Below the pieces are notes generated by a model. That model made no database searches, was not told where the DNA came from, and worked only from the letters and a program-made list of their open reading frames with translations. A program made the translations under genes and the position numbers. Below are positions 8,304 through 16,482 of a stretch of 64,000 bases of DNA, one piece after another; position 1 is the stretch's first letter, and each line of letters starts with the position of its first letter. The DNA is from Burkholderia sp. Bp8963 (GTDB taxonomy: Bacteria > Pseudomonadota > Gammaproteobacteria > Burkholderiales > Burkholderiaceae): NCBI RefSeq assembly GCF_003854275.1, contig NZ_QTQP01000009.1, positions 62,001-126,000 on the forward strand, read 5' to 3'.

Positions 8304-9758
8304 ATGACCTCCGTCGACACTACCCCCGTCCTCGACCATGACAAGCTCGTTACCTTCGTCGAGCGCAAGTGGAACGATGAAATCCTCCATGCACTGACCG
8401 ACTACATCGCGATTCCCGCGAAGAGCCCCGCGTTCGACCCTGACTGGGCGGCGCGCGGCTACCTCGAGCGGGTCGTCACCGACGCCGCGCAATGGGCCGA
8501 GCGCCAGCCCGTCAAGGGCCTGAAGCTCGAGATCGTGCGACTGCCGGGCCGCACGCCGGTGATCTTCTTCGAGACGCCCGCGACGCGCTCGGGCAGCACC
8601 GACACGATCCTGCTGTACGGCCACCTCGACAAGCAGCCCGAATTCGACGGCTGGCGCGCGGACCTCGGCCCGTGGACGCCAAAGCTCGAGAACGGCAAGC
8701 TGTACGGCCGCGGCGGCGCGGACGACGGCTATGCGATCTACGCGAGCCTCGCCGCGCTCGGCGCGCTCGACGAGCAGGGCGTCGAACGGCCGCGCTGTGT
8801 CGGCCTGATCGAGACCTGCGAGGAGTCGGGCAGCTACGACCTGCTGCCGTATGTCGATGCGCTGCGCGAGCGGCTCGGCCAGGTGTCGCTCGTCGTGTGC
8901 CTCGATTCGGGCGCAGGCAACTACGACCAGATGTGGCTGACGACGTCGCTGCGCGGGCTCGTGTCCGGCGACCTGCAGGTCGAGGTGCTCGAAGAGGGCG
9001 TGCATTCGGGCGTGTTCGGCGGCATCGCGCCGTCGAGCTTCCGCGTGATGCGCCAGCTGTTCGAACGGCTCGAGGACGCGAACAACGGCAACCTGCTGCC
9101 CGGCGCGTTCCATTGCGAGATTCCGGCGAGCCGCCTGCGCGAAGCGGAGGCGACCGCCGCGATTCTCGGCGACATGGTGTGGAAGGGGCTGCCGTGGGCG
9201 TGCGGCGCGGACGGCAAGCCGGTGCTGCCGACCACGACCGATCCGCGCGAGGCGCTGCTGAACTCGACGTGGCGGCCATCGCTGTCGGTCACGGGCGCGG
9301 CCGGCATGCCGCCGCTCGCGGACGCGGGCAACGTGCTGCGTCCGCGCACCGCGTTCAAGCTGTCGCTGCGCCTGCCGCCGCTCGTCGATGCTGCGCAGGC
9401 CGTGCAGCAGTTGAAGGAGCTGCTCGAAGTCGATCCGCCGTACAACGCGAAGGTCACGTTCAAGCCCGACGCGGGCGCGGCGACCGGCTGGGCGGCGCCC
9501 GATGTCGCGCCGTGGCTCGCGTCGTCGCTCGACGCTGCGTCGCGCCGCCACTTCGGCGCGGACTGCGCATACATGGGCCTCGGCGGCACGATCCCGCTGA
9601 TGAACGTGCTGCAGGCAGGCTTCCCGGCCGCGCAGTTCATGGTGTGCGGCGTGCTCGGGCCGAAGTCGAACGCGCACGGGCCGAACGAATTCCTGCACGT
9701 GCCGTATGCGAAGAAGCTGACCGCGGCCGTTGCCGACGTGATCGCGTCCGCACGCTGA
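8304..9758 (+). CDS. M20 family metallopeptidase (dipeptidase-like)
   Basis: A 484-residue M20/carnosinase-type zinc peptidase. Metal-ligand motifs are visible in order: YGHLDKQPEFDGW (His107, Asp109), GRGGADDGYA (bridging Asp140), ETCEESGS (catalytic and ligand Glu173/174), CLDSGAG, and the C-terminal KSNAHGPNEF His. A dimerisation domain of about 130 residues lies between the last two. The DKQPEFDGW sequence is typical of the dipeptidase branch rather than of acylases or DapE. It is cytoplasmic, with no signal peptide. The gap to the previous gene is 79 bp, so it may be in the same unit or have its own promoter. Substrate cannot be told from sequence. Confidence 0.88.
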   Translation: MTSVDTTPVLDHDKLVTFVERKWNDEILHALTDYIAIPAKSPAFDPDWAARGYLERVVTDAAQWAERQPVKGLKLEIVRLPGRTPVIFFETPATRSGSTDTILLYGHLDKQPEFDGWRADLGPWTPKLENGKLYGRGGADDGYAIYASLAALGALDEQGVERPRCVGLIETCEESGSYDLLPYVDALRERLGQVSLVVCLDSGAGNYDQMWLTTSLRGLVSGDLQVEVLEEGVHSGVFGGIAPSSFRVMRQLFERLEDANNGNLLPGAFHCEIPASRLREAEATAAILGDMVWKGLPWACGADGKPVLPTTTDPREALLNSTWRPSLSVTGAAGMPPLADAGNVLRPRTAFKLSLRLPPLVDAAQAVQQLKELLEVDPPYNAKVTFKPDAGAATGWAAPDVAPWLASSLDAASRRHFGADCAYMGLGGTIPLMNVLQAGFPAAQFMVCGVLGPKSNAHGPNEFLHVPYAKKLTAAVADVIASAR

Positions 9759-9949
9759 ACGCCGACGCCGGCCGCGCCGAGACGCGCCGGTGAGTGAACC
9801 GTCGATGCCCCGTACCGAACCGCTGCGCGTGCGTGCCGAGCCGCCGCGCGCGCTTCACAATGGCCGGTCGGGCGTTTATGATCGGCGCGGACGGTGCACG
9901 GAACGCCGCGCGGCACGCATCCCCACTCATATCCAGACGGAGACAGCCT

Positions 9950-10528
9950 ATGCTCGTCCTGATTCTCGGTTTAGTGATCTTTCTCGGTGTGCATTCGATT
10001 CGTATCTTCGCGGACGACTGGCGGTCCGCACAGATCGCCCGGCTCGGCGAAAATCGCTGGAAAGGGGTTTATTCGATCTCGTCGATCGTCGGGTTCGTGC
10101 TGATCATCTGGGGTTACGGACTCTCGCGCGCCGGTGCAACCATGTTGTGGGTGTCGCCGGCCGGCGTGCGGCACCTGACGGGGATGCTGACCGCGATCGC
10201 CTTCGTGCTGATCGCGGCGTCGTACGTGCCGGCCAACCGCATCAAGCCGCTCGTCGGCCATCCGATGCTGGCCGGCGTGATGGTGTGGGCGATCGCACAC
10301 CTGCTCGCGAACGGCATGCTGCACGCGGTCGTGCTGTTCGGCGCGTTCTTCGTGTGGTCGCTCGTCGATTTCGTCGCGTCGCGTGCGCGCGATCGCCGCA
10401 ACGGCGTGCGCTATCCGGCTGGCCGGACGCCGGCCGACGTCGTGACGGTCGTGGCCGGCCTCGTCGTGTGGGCGGTCTTCGCGCTATTCCTGCACGGCTG
10501 GCTGATCGGCGTGCGGCCGCTGGCCTGA
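9950..10528 (+). CDS. NnrU family membrane protein
   Basis: A 192-residue integral membrane protein with five to six hydrophobic helices. It opens MLVLILGLVIFLGVHSIRIF and contains the NnrU marks RWKGVYSISSIVGFVLIIWGYG and a helix ending in GHPMLAGVMVWAIAHLLANG. NnrU-like proteins were first found beside denitrification genes, but most members, including this one, sit apart from them, and the function is unknown. Relatives include isoprenylcysteine-methyltransferase-like membrane proteins. The ATG at 9950 has GGAG nine bases upstream. It converges on the TauE/SafE gene. Confidence 0.85.
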   Translation: MLVLILGLVIFLGVHSIRIFADDWRSAQIARLGENRWKGVYSISSIVGFVLIIWGYGLSRAGATMLWVSPAGVRHLTGMLTAIAFVLIAASYVPANRIKPLVGHPMLAGVMVWAIAHLLANGMLHAVVLFGAFFVWSLVDFVASRARDRRNGVRYPAGRTPADVVTVVAGLVVWAVFALFLHGWLIGVRPLA

Positions 10529-10569
10529 GCGCAACGGGTCGAACGCGCGCGACAACGCTGGAGCGCGCA

Positions 10570-11307
10570 TTAAAGCGGCCTGACGAACAGGCCGACGGTC
10601 AGCGCGGCGCCGATGCACACGATCGCGATCCGCAGGATGCGTTCGTTCACACGGTGCAGCGCCCACGAGCCGCACAGGCCGCCGACGACCGCGCCGCCGC
10701 CGAGCGCGAGCGCGGCGGGCCAATGCAGGTGCGGCGAGGTCAGGAACAGCACAACTGCCGACGCGTTCATCACGCCCGCGAGCGCGTTCTTCGTCGATGC
10801 CGCGTGGCGCGGCGACAGGCCCGCCATCGTCAGCGCGGCCATCATCAGGAAGCCGATTCCCCCGCCGAAGTAGCCGCCATAGATCGCGATCGCGAACTGC
10901 GCGACGCCGGTCGTGACGGGGCCCAGATGGACCGTCTCTTCGCTTGGCTTGCGCAAGAAGCTGCCCCATGCGAACACGACCGTCGCGAACAGCACGAGCC
11001 ACGGCACGAGCTGCGAGAAGATCGACGATGGGGTCTTCAGCAACAGCAGGCCGCCGAGCGCGCCGCCGACGATGCTGATCAGGAACAGCGTGCGAAACGG
11101 CAGCGTGCCGGCGCCGCGCACCATATGGCGGCTCGCCCAGCCGGTCGTGACCTGGGCGGGAAACAGCGCGACCGTCGACGTGATGTTGGCGGACAGCGGC
11201 GACATGCCGGACACGATCAGCGCGGGCAGCGTGACGAACGAGCCGCCGCCTGCGAGGGAGTTTTGCAGGCCGGCCCAGAGGCCGGCGAGGATGACGAGCG
11301 TGAGCAT
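10570..11307 (-). CDS. TauE/SafE family sulfite/organosulfonate exporter-like protein
   Basis: A 245-residue membrane protein with about eight helices. The paired GGG-containing repeats of this family are visible: LAGLWAGLQNSLAGGGSFVTLPALI in the first half and GGYFGGGIGFLMMAALTMAGL in the second. The family includes TauE and SafE, proposed exporters of sulfite, sulfoacetate or other small anions. The start at 11307 is taken because the first helix begins there; the frame is open upstream into a low-complexity Pro/Thr/Arg stretch that is unlikely to be coding. It lies 121 bp after the DUF488 gene on the same strand and may be the last gene of that leftward group. Confidence 0.82.
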   Translation of the reverse strand: MLTLVILAGLWAGLQNSLAGGGSFVTLPALIVSGMSPLSANITSTVALFPAQVTTGWASRHMVRGAGTLPFRTLFLISIVGGALGGLLLLKTPSSIFSQLVPWLVLFATVVFAWGSFLRKPSEETVHLGPVTTGVAQFAIAIYGGYFGGGIGFLMMAALTMAGLSPRHAASTKNALAGVMNASAVVLFLTSPHLHWPAALALGGGAVVGGLCGSWALHRVNERILRIAIVCIGAALTVGLFVRPL

Positions 11308-11428
11308 CGATGCGGGAGCGGAAGGTTGGCCGGGCCGGGGCGCCGCTGCGATGCAGAGCGGGCAGCGCGCCGGCAGCCGCGGCGGACGCAAGATGGTAAT
11401 GCAGGATCGCGGACGCCGGAAGTCGTAA

Positions 11429-12049
11429 TCAATCGGGCGCGTGGGAGGACGGGGCCGGGTGGTCGGGGTGGTCCGGGTGGTCCGGGTGGTCCGATGCATC
11501 GGCTTCGGCGTTGGCCTCACCGCGCGGATACACGATCGTTCCGTCGGGCTGAACGACGGCGCCCGGGGTGAGGCGCGCGGGTTCGAGGCGGTTCAGCCCC
11601 ATGATATGGAAGACCGTCTCGCCGCGCGCGATCAGGTAATCGGTGACGATGCGCCGATGACAGCGCCACCACACAGCTTCCGCGCACATCACCGCACAGC
11701 GCTGCCGATGCCCTTGCGCGATCAGATGGTCGAGGCCCGCGCGAAATTCCGCGGACAGCGCATAGTCCGCATAGCGATGGAAGCTGTCGTTCGTCCAGAA
11801 GCCGTTGACGTCGTCGGGCACGCTTCGGGCCTTGCCGCGCAGGCCGCCGAGCGCAGCGACGTGTTCGTAGCCGATGTCGAACGCGGCCAGTGCGACCGGC
11901 AGCGTCGTTTCGTTGAACTGCGGATTGGTTCGCGATCTCGGCATCTTCCTGACATCCGCGAGCATGCCGATGTCCGCATCGTTCAGCAGGCCGATGAAAT
12001 CGTCGAGCGTGCGGTCGGAATGACCGATCGTGAAGAACGGCAGCTTCAC
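11429..12049 (-). CDS. DUF488 domain protein with DHP-repeat tail
   Basis: A 206-residue protein, GTG start at 12049. Residues 1-150 form the DUF488 domain: FFTIGHSDRTLDDFIGLL, LADVRKMPRSRTNPQFN and CAVMCAEAVWWRCHRRIVTDYL, with a conserved CAE-x5-CHR motif. No enzymatic role is established for the family. The tail carries four exact Asp-His-Pro repeats encoded by a 9-bp tandem repeat (11457-11492) and is probably disordered, perhaps metal-binding through its histidines. The gene overlaps the DUF2945 gene by 4 nt (GTGA), so it is translationally coupled and part of a Rieske-flavoprotein/DUF2945/DUF488 operon. Confidence 0.85.
   Translation of the reverse strand: MKLPFFTIGHSDRTLDDFIGLLNDADIGMLADVRKMPRSRTNPQFNETTLPVALAAFDIGYEHVAALGGLRGKARSVPDDVNGFWTNDSFHRYADYALSAEFRAGLDHLIAQGHRQRCAVMCAEAVWWRCHRRIVTDYLIARGETVFHIMGLNRLEPARLTPGAVVQPDGTIVYPRGEANAEADASDHPDHPDHPDHPAPSSHAPD
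11457..11492 (+). repeat. 9-bp tandem repeat, four copies, coding
   Basis: Four head-to-tail copies of GGGTGGTCC, the first ending in G instead of C. Read on the minus strand they encode (Asp-His-Pro)4 in the tail of the DUF488 protein. The unit is a multiple of three, so copy-number change would lengthen or shorten the tail without a frameshift. Confidence 0.9.
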
Positions 12050-12273
12050 GCTTCACCCTCGCCGGAAACGAGTGCGAGTACGCGGCCCCGATGCGCGGCG
12101 ACGTGATCGGTCTTGTCGCTGCGGATCTCGTACTGCGGATCGTCCGGCGACGCATGATGCCGATAGCCCTTGTAATCGAAGTCCTGCGTATGGATCGCGA
12201 TGATCGTGCCCGTCACGTGCCCGGCTTCGGAATTCCACCGGACCCGGTCCCCCAGCTTGAACTTCGTCGTCAT
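12046..12273 (-). CDS. DUF2945 domain protein
   Basis: A 75-residue protein with the DUF2945 pattern: KFKLGDRVRWNSEAGHVTGTI at the N-terminus, then YRHHASPDDPQYEIRSDKTDHVAAHRGRVL. The family folds as a small SH3/Tudor-like barrel, and a fungal relative was called hypervirulence-associated; no bacterial function is established. The start at 12273 has a strong AGGAGG nine bases upstream. It is between the Rieske-flavoprotein gene (31-bp gap) and the DUF488 gene (4-nt overlap), clearly within one operon. Confidence 0.85.
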   Translation of the reverse strand: MTTKFKLGDRVRWNSEAGHVTGTIIAIHTQDFDYKGYRHHASPDDPQYEIRSDKTDHVAAHRGRVLALVSGEGEA

Positions 12274-12304
12274 CGTGAGGATCCTCCTGTCGTGCTGCAT
12301 CGTG

Positions 12305-13834
12305 TCAAGCCGGCGTCGCCTGCTCGAACGCGGCCTCCGCTCGCAGGCTCGCGAGGTCGCGACCGACGGTCGCAACGGCGAGCTGCTTGCCGTCGCGCCA
12401 GTAAGTGACCATGCAGTCGTGCGCGGCCGGATCGCCGTCGACGTCGATGCGATCCCAGCGTTCCGCATGGCCGACATAGTTGATCGCCACATCGTAGTGC
12501 TGACTCCAGAAGAACGGGACCTCCGCGAAGCGCTGCTGCTGGCCGAGGATGTTCTGCGCGGCCGCCGCGCCCTGGCGCTCGGCAACCACCCAGTGTTCGA
12601 CGCGGATGCGCTCGCCGGTTCTCGGGTCCGGCCAGCGTGCGATGTCGCCCGCCGCATAGATGCCCGCCGCGCTCGTCTGCAGGAATGCGTCGACCGTCAC
12701 GCCGCGATCGATCGCGAGGCCGGCATCCTGCGCGAGCGCGACGTCCGGGCGCACGCCGATCCCGGTCACGACCATCGCGGCGGGCAGCACGACGCCGGTC
12801 GACAAGGTCACGCGATCCGCTTCGATCGCGGCGACCGTCGCACCCAGATGGAACGCGACGCCGTGCGCTTCATGCAGCGCCCTGACCATGTCGCCGAGCG
12901 CTGCACCGAGGATCCGCTCCATCGGACGCGCTTCGGGCGCGACCACATGCACGTCGAGCCCGCGGGTTCGCAACGCGGCCGCGACCTCGAGCCCGATGAA
13001 GCTCGCGCCCACGACGACGCACTGGCGTGCGGTGCCGGCACGCGCGATCAACGCGTCGCTGTCGGCCAGCGTGCGCAGCACGGCGACATGCGGCAGCGTC
13101 GCGCCGGGCACCGTGAGCCGCACCGGTTCGGCGCCGGTGGCGAGCAACAGCGCGCCGTATGCGAGCTGGCTGCCGTCGGACAACGTGACGGTCTTCCCGG
13201 CGGGATCGAGCCGGGTCGCACGAACGTCGCAGCGGACGTCGACGCCGTGATCCGCGTAGAAAGCGGGAGGATGAAGCGGCAGCCAGTCGGCCTGCGCGGT
13301 GCCGGCGAGATAGTCTTTCGACAGGTTCGGCCGGTCATAGGGCAATGCGCGATCGGCGCTCAGCAGCGTAATGGGGCCCTGATATCCATGCCGCCGCAAC
13401 GAGTCCGCCGCCGCGTTGCCGGCTGCACCGCCGCCGACGATCACCACCGATTCGGGGTGCGGCGCGGCCGATGGGGCCGGCGCCTTCGCGGCGGGCAGCG
13501 CTTCACGCACGAATACCTTGCCGTCCTGTTCGTCGACGCGCCAGCATTTCAGATCGGTCAGCGCCGGCGCGCCGAGCACCTCGCCGGTACGCACGCTGAA
13601 GCACGCGTGATGCCACGGGCAGCGGATCGTGTCGCCGACCAGCAGGCCGTCGGCAAGCGGCGCGCCGTAATGCGTGCAGGTTGCGCCGACCGCATGGAAC
13701 GTGCCAGCGCGGCGCACGAGCAGGACCGCTTCGTCGCCGACATGGCCGCCCACCATGCCGTCTTCGGGTATATCGGCCGACGCTACGCCCTGGGCGAGAT
13801 CGGGGTCGACGAGTGACGGAGCATGGTTGGTCAT
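12305..13834 (-). CDS. Rieske-domain FAD/NAD(P)-dependent oxidoreductase
   Basis: A 509-residue fusion. Residues about 20-115 form a Rieske [2Fe-2S] domain with CTHYGAPL (Cys53, His55) and CPWHHACF (Cys72, His75). Residues about 130-500 form a pyridine-nucleotide-disulfide oxidoreductase domain with an FAD site (VVIVGGGAAGNAAADSLRRHG), an NAD site (CVVVGASFIGLEVAAALRTRG) and the second FAD motif (IYAAGDIARW). This is the AIF/ferredoxin-reductase-like architecture that joins electron donor and carrier in one chain; the electron acceptor is unknown. The ATG at 13834 has GAGGAG at good spacing; an in-frame extension of 25 residues is less likely. It is the first gene of the operon with the DUF2945 and DUF488 genes. 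Confidence 0.88.
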   Translation of the reverse strand: MTNHAPSLVDPDLAQGVASADIPEDGMVGGHVGDEAVLLVRRAGTFHAVGATCTHYGAPLADGLLVGDTIRCPWHHACFSVRTGEVLGAPALTDLKCWRVDEQDGKVFVREALPAAKAPAPSAAPHPESVVIVGGGAAGNAAADSLRRHGYQGPITLLSADRALPYDRPNLSKDYLAGTAQADWLPLHPPAFYADHGVDVRCDVRATRLDPAGKTVTLSDGSQLAYGALLLATGAEPVRLTVPGATLPHVAVLRTLADSDALIARAGTARQCVVVGASFIGLEVAAALRTRGLDVHVVAPEARPMERILGAALGDMVRALHEAHGVAFHLGATVAAIEADRVTLSTGVVLPAAMVVTGIGVRPDVALAQDAGLAIDRGVTVDAFLQTSAAGIYAAGDIARWPDPRTGERIRVEHWVVAERQGAAAAQNILGQQQRFAEVPFFWSQHYDVAINYVGHAERWDRIDVDGDPAAHDCMVTYWRDGKQLAVATVGRDLASLRAEAAFEQATPA

Positions 13835-13926
13835 GGCGCTCTCCTCGCTGGCGGGAACAGCGACATTATCGGCCTCGATTTCGTCGAGGGAAAGGTACAG
13901 TCGGCGCATCGCCCGGTCACAGTGAA

Positions 13927-13948
13927 ACGCCCGCCTTGCGGCGGGCGT
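13927..13948 (-). terminator. Probable intrinsic terminator after the deacetylase-like gene
   Basis: Perfect 9-bp stem ACGCCCGCC/GGCGGGCGT around a 4-nt loop. On the minus strand it is followed by a short U-tract (GTTTC). It lies 65 bp beyond the stop of the minus-strand gene ending at 14013 and before the start of the Rieske flavoprotein gene, the position expected for a terminator of the former. The U-tract is weak. Confidence 0.6.
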
Positions 13949-14012
13949 CCGTGATGTCCATGCTGCAGCGCGATCCCGGTCGATTCCGGGCGCGCGCTCG
14001 CAGGCGGGCAGG

Positions 14013-16154
14013 CTACTGCCAGGCAGGCGCCGGCGTGATCTGCGTCGTATAGGCCGTCGCCGGCAGCAACGTGAGGCGGGAGATGCTCTGGCCGCCGTAG
14101 GTCTCGGTCGAAGTTCCGAACTTGACGCCCGTCACCGGCACGACGACCGACTGCCCGTCGGTACGCGATGCGCTGACAACGATCGACTTGCCGGGTGTGA
14201 ATGTCGCCGCGACGTTCGACGTGTCGTACACCATCCGCTGGTTCGCAAGCGTGCCGATCGTCGACAGGTACGGGCTCTGGATCGGCAGGTTCCTGTAGTA
14301 CGTGTTGTACTTCGTGAACGTCGCGTTCAGCAGGTCGCCGAGCAGCGTGCTCGTGCCGCTGTACGCGCGCAGGTTCGACTGGTGGAACATCATCGGCCGG
14401 TTGTCGTACGTGAGCAGGTACACGACGAGCTGGTCGGACACCTTGTCGATCACCTGCGCGTAGGTCAGGTCATAGCCCCAGCGGGTCGGGTCGATCCCGT
14501 TCGCGCCGTAGAAGTAGTTGTATTCGGCCACCCATTCCGACGGCTGCGACACGTTGTAGAACAGCGCGGTCGCATAGCGCGGCACTTCGAAGATGCGCTG
14601 GTTCACGCAGTTGGTCTTGCCTGCGTTGAACGCCGGCAGCGGCCACGCGACGCCGTTGTTGTTCGTCGGGCAGCCGGACGTGCCGGCGGGCGGCGTCGGC
14701 TTCGAGCTGTCGGACACGAGCACCTGCGTGCCGAACGATGCGAGCGCGCCCAGTGTCGTCGCGTTGTACAGCCCCGAGATTTCCGGGGTCACGAGCGTGC
14801 TCGTGCTGAAGGTCCTGAACCGGAACCGGTTCGCGACCTTCAGGTTGTTCTGCATTTCGGTCGTGACTTGCGCGGCGGTCGTCGTGTACGGCGGATCCAG
14901 CAGCTCGTGGTCGTACGTGTGGCTGATCCATTTGAAGTTGTACTGCAGCAATCCGGTCTGCTGCGACAGCGAATCGGTGCCGCTCGGCGGGTAGAGGCCC
15001 TGGCCGTCGTACCCCTTGCTGTAGCCTTCGCCGTTGAACGCCAGCGTCAGCTTGACCGCGGACGCGTTCGCCGTCGACAGGTTCACCTGCGACTGCCACG
15101 CGACGATGTTGTCGAAGTCCGCGCCGGTGGTCCGGTATTCGCACGCGGTGAGGCCGGTCGCCGGGTTCGTCGAGCCGACCGGGCTGCCGAGCGGGCATTC
15201 GCCGGGCGGGCTCGTGCTGGTCGTCGCGCCGGTCCTGACGTCGTACCACAGGCCTGTGGCGTCGGATTGCGCGTACGGGTAGATCTCGTCGGGGATGCCA
15301 TTGTCGTCCACTTGCGGATCGATGTACACGTGACGGCTGCCGAGGAACAGGCCGCGCGTCAGCCAGTTCGCAATCCCGTAGGACAGCGTGATCGAGTGCA
15401 TCAGGTACTGGTTGTTGTCGAACATCAGCGACATCGTCTCGCGCGATGCGCTGTCGCCCGTGAGCGGCGTCGTGTTCGCGAACAGGCAGGTCGCGCCGAT
15501 CGAGTACGTCGTGTTGCCTGGGGCCGTGGCCTGCACGATCGGCGTGACGGTCGTGCCGGTCGGCAGCGGGCTCGCCGGCGACGCGAAATACGTCCACGCG
15601 TTCGAGATCGTGAGCGGGTTGAGCGTGGACGTGCCCGCGTTCATGTACGGGAACAGCGCTTGCCCGGTCGACGTCAGCAGCGACGAAAGCGGTGTCGCGG
15701 TCGTGTTCTGGTAGTTCACGTATTGCAGGCAGCCGCTGTCGCTCGGCCACGTGTAGAAGCTCGCGAGCCGCACGTTGTACTTGAACTGGTAGCGCGCGAG
15801 CGTTTGCGCCAGCGCGCCGCCGGCGAACGGGTTCATGTAGCGGTAGTCGCTGATCGGCAGGATGACGGCCTGGTACAGCGCGTGGTCGCCGTTTTCGAGC
15901 GGCGGCAGCGTCGGGTTGCTGGTGTCGTACGAGTAGATCGCGTAAGGGATGCCCACGCGATCGAGGATCGACTGGGCGGCTGCCAGCTCGGGCGTGCTGC
16001 CCGCCTGCTGGCTCGTGAGGATCAGGATCTTCAGGTCGATCTGCGCATCGCCCGGCACCGCATGGCTGACGCCGGCCGCCGCGAAGAGTCCCGACGCGAC
16101 GACGCAGCGCGCCAGAAGCCCGAACTGGCGGGATAGTGTTCGCAAAGCACTCAT
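14013..16154 (-). CDS. Exported Agd3-like polysaccharide deacetylase family protein
   Basis: A 713-residue exported protein. Residues 1-32 form a signal peptide ending AAAGVSHA. The N-terminal part (DLKILILTSQQAG, then YNVRLASFYTWPSD near 126-139) and the core motifs HVYIDPQVDDNG (275-286) and HTYDHELLD (412-420) resemble Agd3, the Aspergillus enzyme (CBM87 plus CE18 domains) that deacetylates the biofilm polysaccharide galactosaminogalactan. The Asp pair and the two histidines would be the metal site. Recognition is from memory of the family, so the subfamily and substrate are inferred. ATG 16154 is preferred over an in-frame GTG at 16166 because GAGG precedes it. A small exported protein is encoded just upstream. 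Confidence 0.6.
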   Translation of the reverse strand: MSALRTLSRQFGLLARCVVASGLFAAAGVSHAVPGDAQIDLKILILTSQQAGSTPELAAAQSILDRVGIPYAIYSYDTSNPTLPPLENGDHALYQAVILPISDYRYMNPFAGGALAQTLARYQFKYNVRLASFYTWPSDSGCLQYVNYQNTTATPLSSLLTSTGQALFPYMNAGTSTLNPLTISNAWTYFASPASPLPTGTTVTPIVQATAPGNTTYSIGATCLFANTTPLTGDSASRETMSLMFDNNQYLMHSITLSYGIANWLTRGLFLGSRHVYIDPQVDDNGIPDEIYPYAQSDATGLWYDVRTGATTSTSPPGECPLGSPVGSTNPATGLTACEYRTTGADFDNIVAWQSQVNLSTANASAVKLTLAFNGEGYSKGYDGQGLYPPSGTDSLSQQTGLLQYNFKWISHTYDHELLDPPYTTTAAQVTTEMQNNLKVANRFRFRTFSTSTLVTPEISGLYNATTLGALASFGTQVLVSDSSKPTPPAGTSGCPTNNNGVAWPLPAFNAGKTNCVNQRIFEVPRYATALFYNVSQPSEWVAEYNYFYGANGIDPTRWGYDLTYAQVIDKVSDQLVVYLLTYDNRPMMFHQSNLRAYSGTSTLLGDLLNATFTKYNTYYRNLPIQSPYLSTIGTLANQRMVYDTSNVAATFTPGKSIVVSASRTDGQSVVVPVTGVKFGTSTETYGGQSISRLTLLPATAYTTQITPAPAWQ

Positions 16155-16173
16155 GTCAAACCTCACGCAACGT

Positions 16174-16189
16174 GTCCGAAATTTCGGAC
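16174..16189. promoter_or_regulatory. 16-bp perfect palindrome before the deacetylase-like gene
   Basis: GTCCGAAATTTCGGAC is a perfect inverted repeat 19 bp upstream of the start codon at 16154, between the two minus-strand genes. It could be a transcription-factor site or, in RNA, a short hairpin near the ribosome-binding site. There is no T-run, so it is not a terminator. Confidence 0.4.
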
Positions 16190-16227
16190 GAGTCCCCCGG
16201 TATTCGGAAAAGGTGTGGCATACGAAT

Positions 16228-16482
16228 TTATTGGTTCGTTATCCGATTTTTCATCGTCGGCTTGTTGACGGTGTCGTCCGGATGCGGGCCCGATGGCGGG
16301 TAGTGCGGCTTGCCCCAGGCTTCGTTGCCCGACGGCAGCGAGCCGTGACCGTGCGGCAGGAATTTTCCGCTCGCGAACACGGGCGGCGACACGATCGCGC
16401 TGACGGCGATCAGCGCCGAGCACATCCCGCAGAGCAGGGCGCCCGACCGGCGTGACGATGGTCTGGATCCGAGGGTTTGCAT
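16228..16482 (-). CDS. Small exported protein of unknown function
   Basis: An 84-residue protein. A basic N-terminus (QTLGSRPSSRRSG), a hydrophobic stretch (ALLCGMCSALIAVSAIVS) and a PVFA cleavage site form a convincing signal peptide of about 37 residues. The mature part is short and rich in Pro, Gly and His (KFLPHGHGSLPSGNEAWGKPHYPPSGPHPDD). A strong GGGAGG lies six bases before the ATG at 16482, which supports real translation. It is on the same strand as the deacetylase-like gene, 73 bp upstream, and is probably co-transcribed. No family recognised; a metal-binding or accessory role would be speculation. Confidence 0.6.
   Translation of the reverse strand: MQTLGSRPSSRRSGALLCGMCSALIAVSAIVSPPVFASGKFLPHGHGSLPSGNEAWGKPHYPPSGPHPDDTVNKPTMKNRITNQ

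Noticed and set aside
13927..13948. Plus-strand terminator reading of the GC-rich hairpin
   Set aside because: No T-run follows on the plus strand and no plus-strand gene ends nearby; the minus-strand reading fits better.
14382..16136. Long plus-strand frame opposite the deacetylase-like gene
   Set aside because: Low-complexity Arg/Val/Ala translation without motifs, whereas the minus strand encodes a signal peptide and metal-site motifs.
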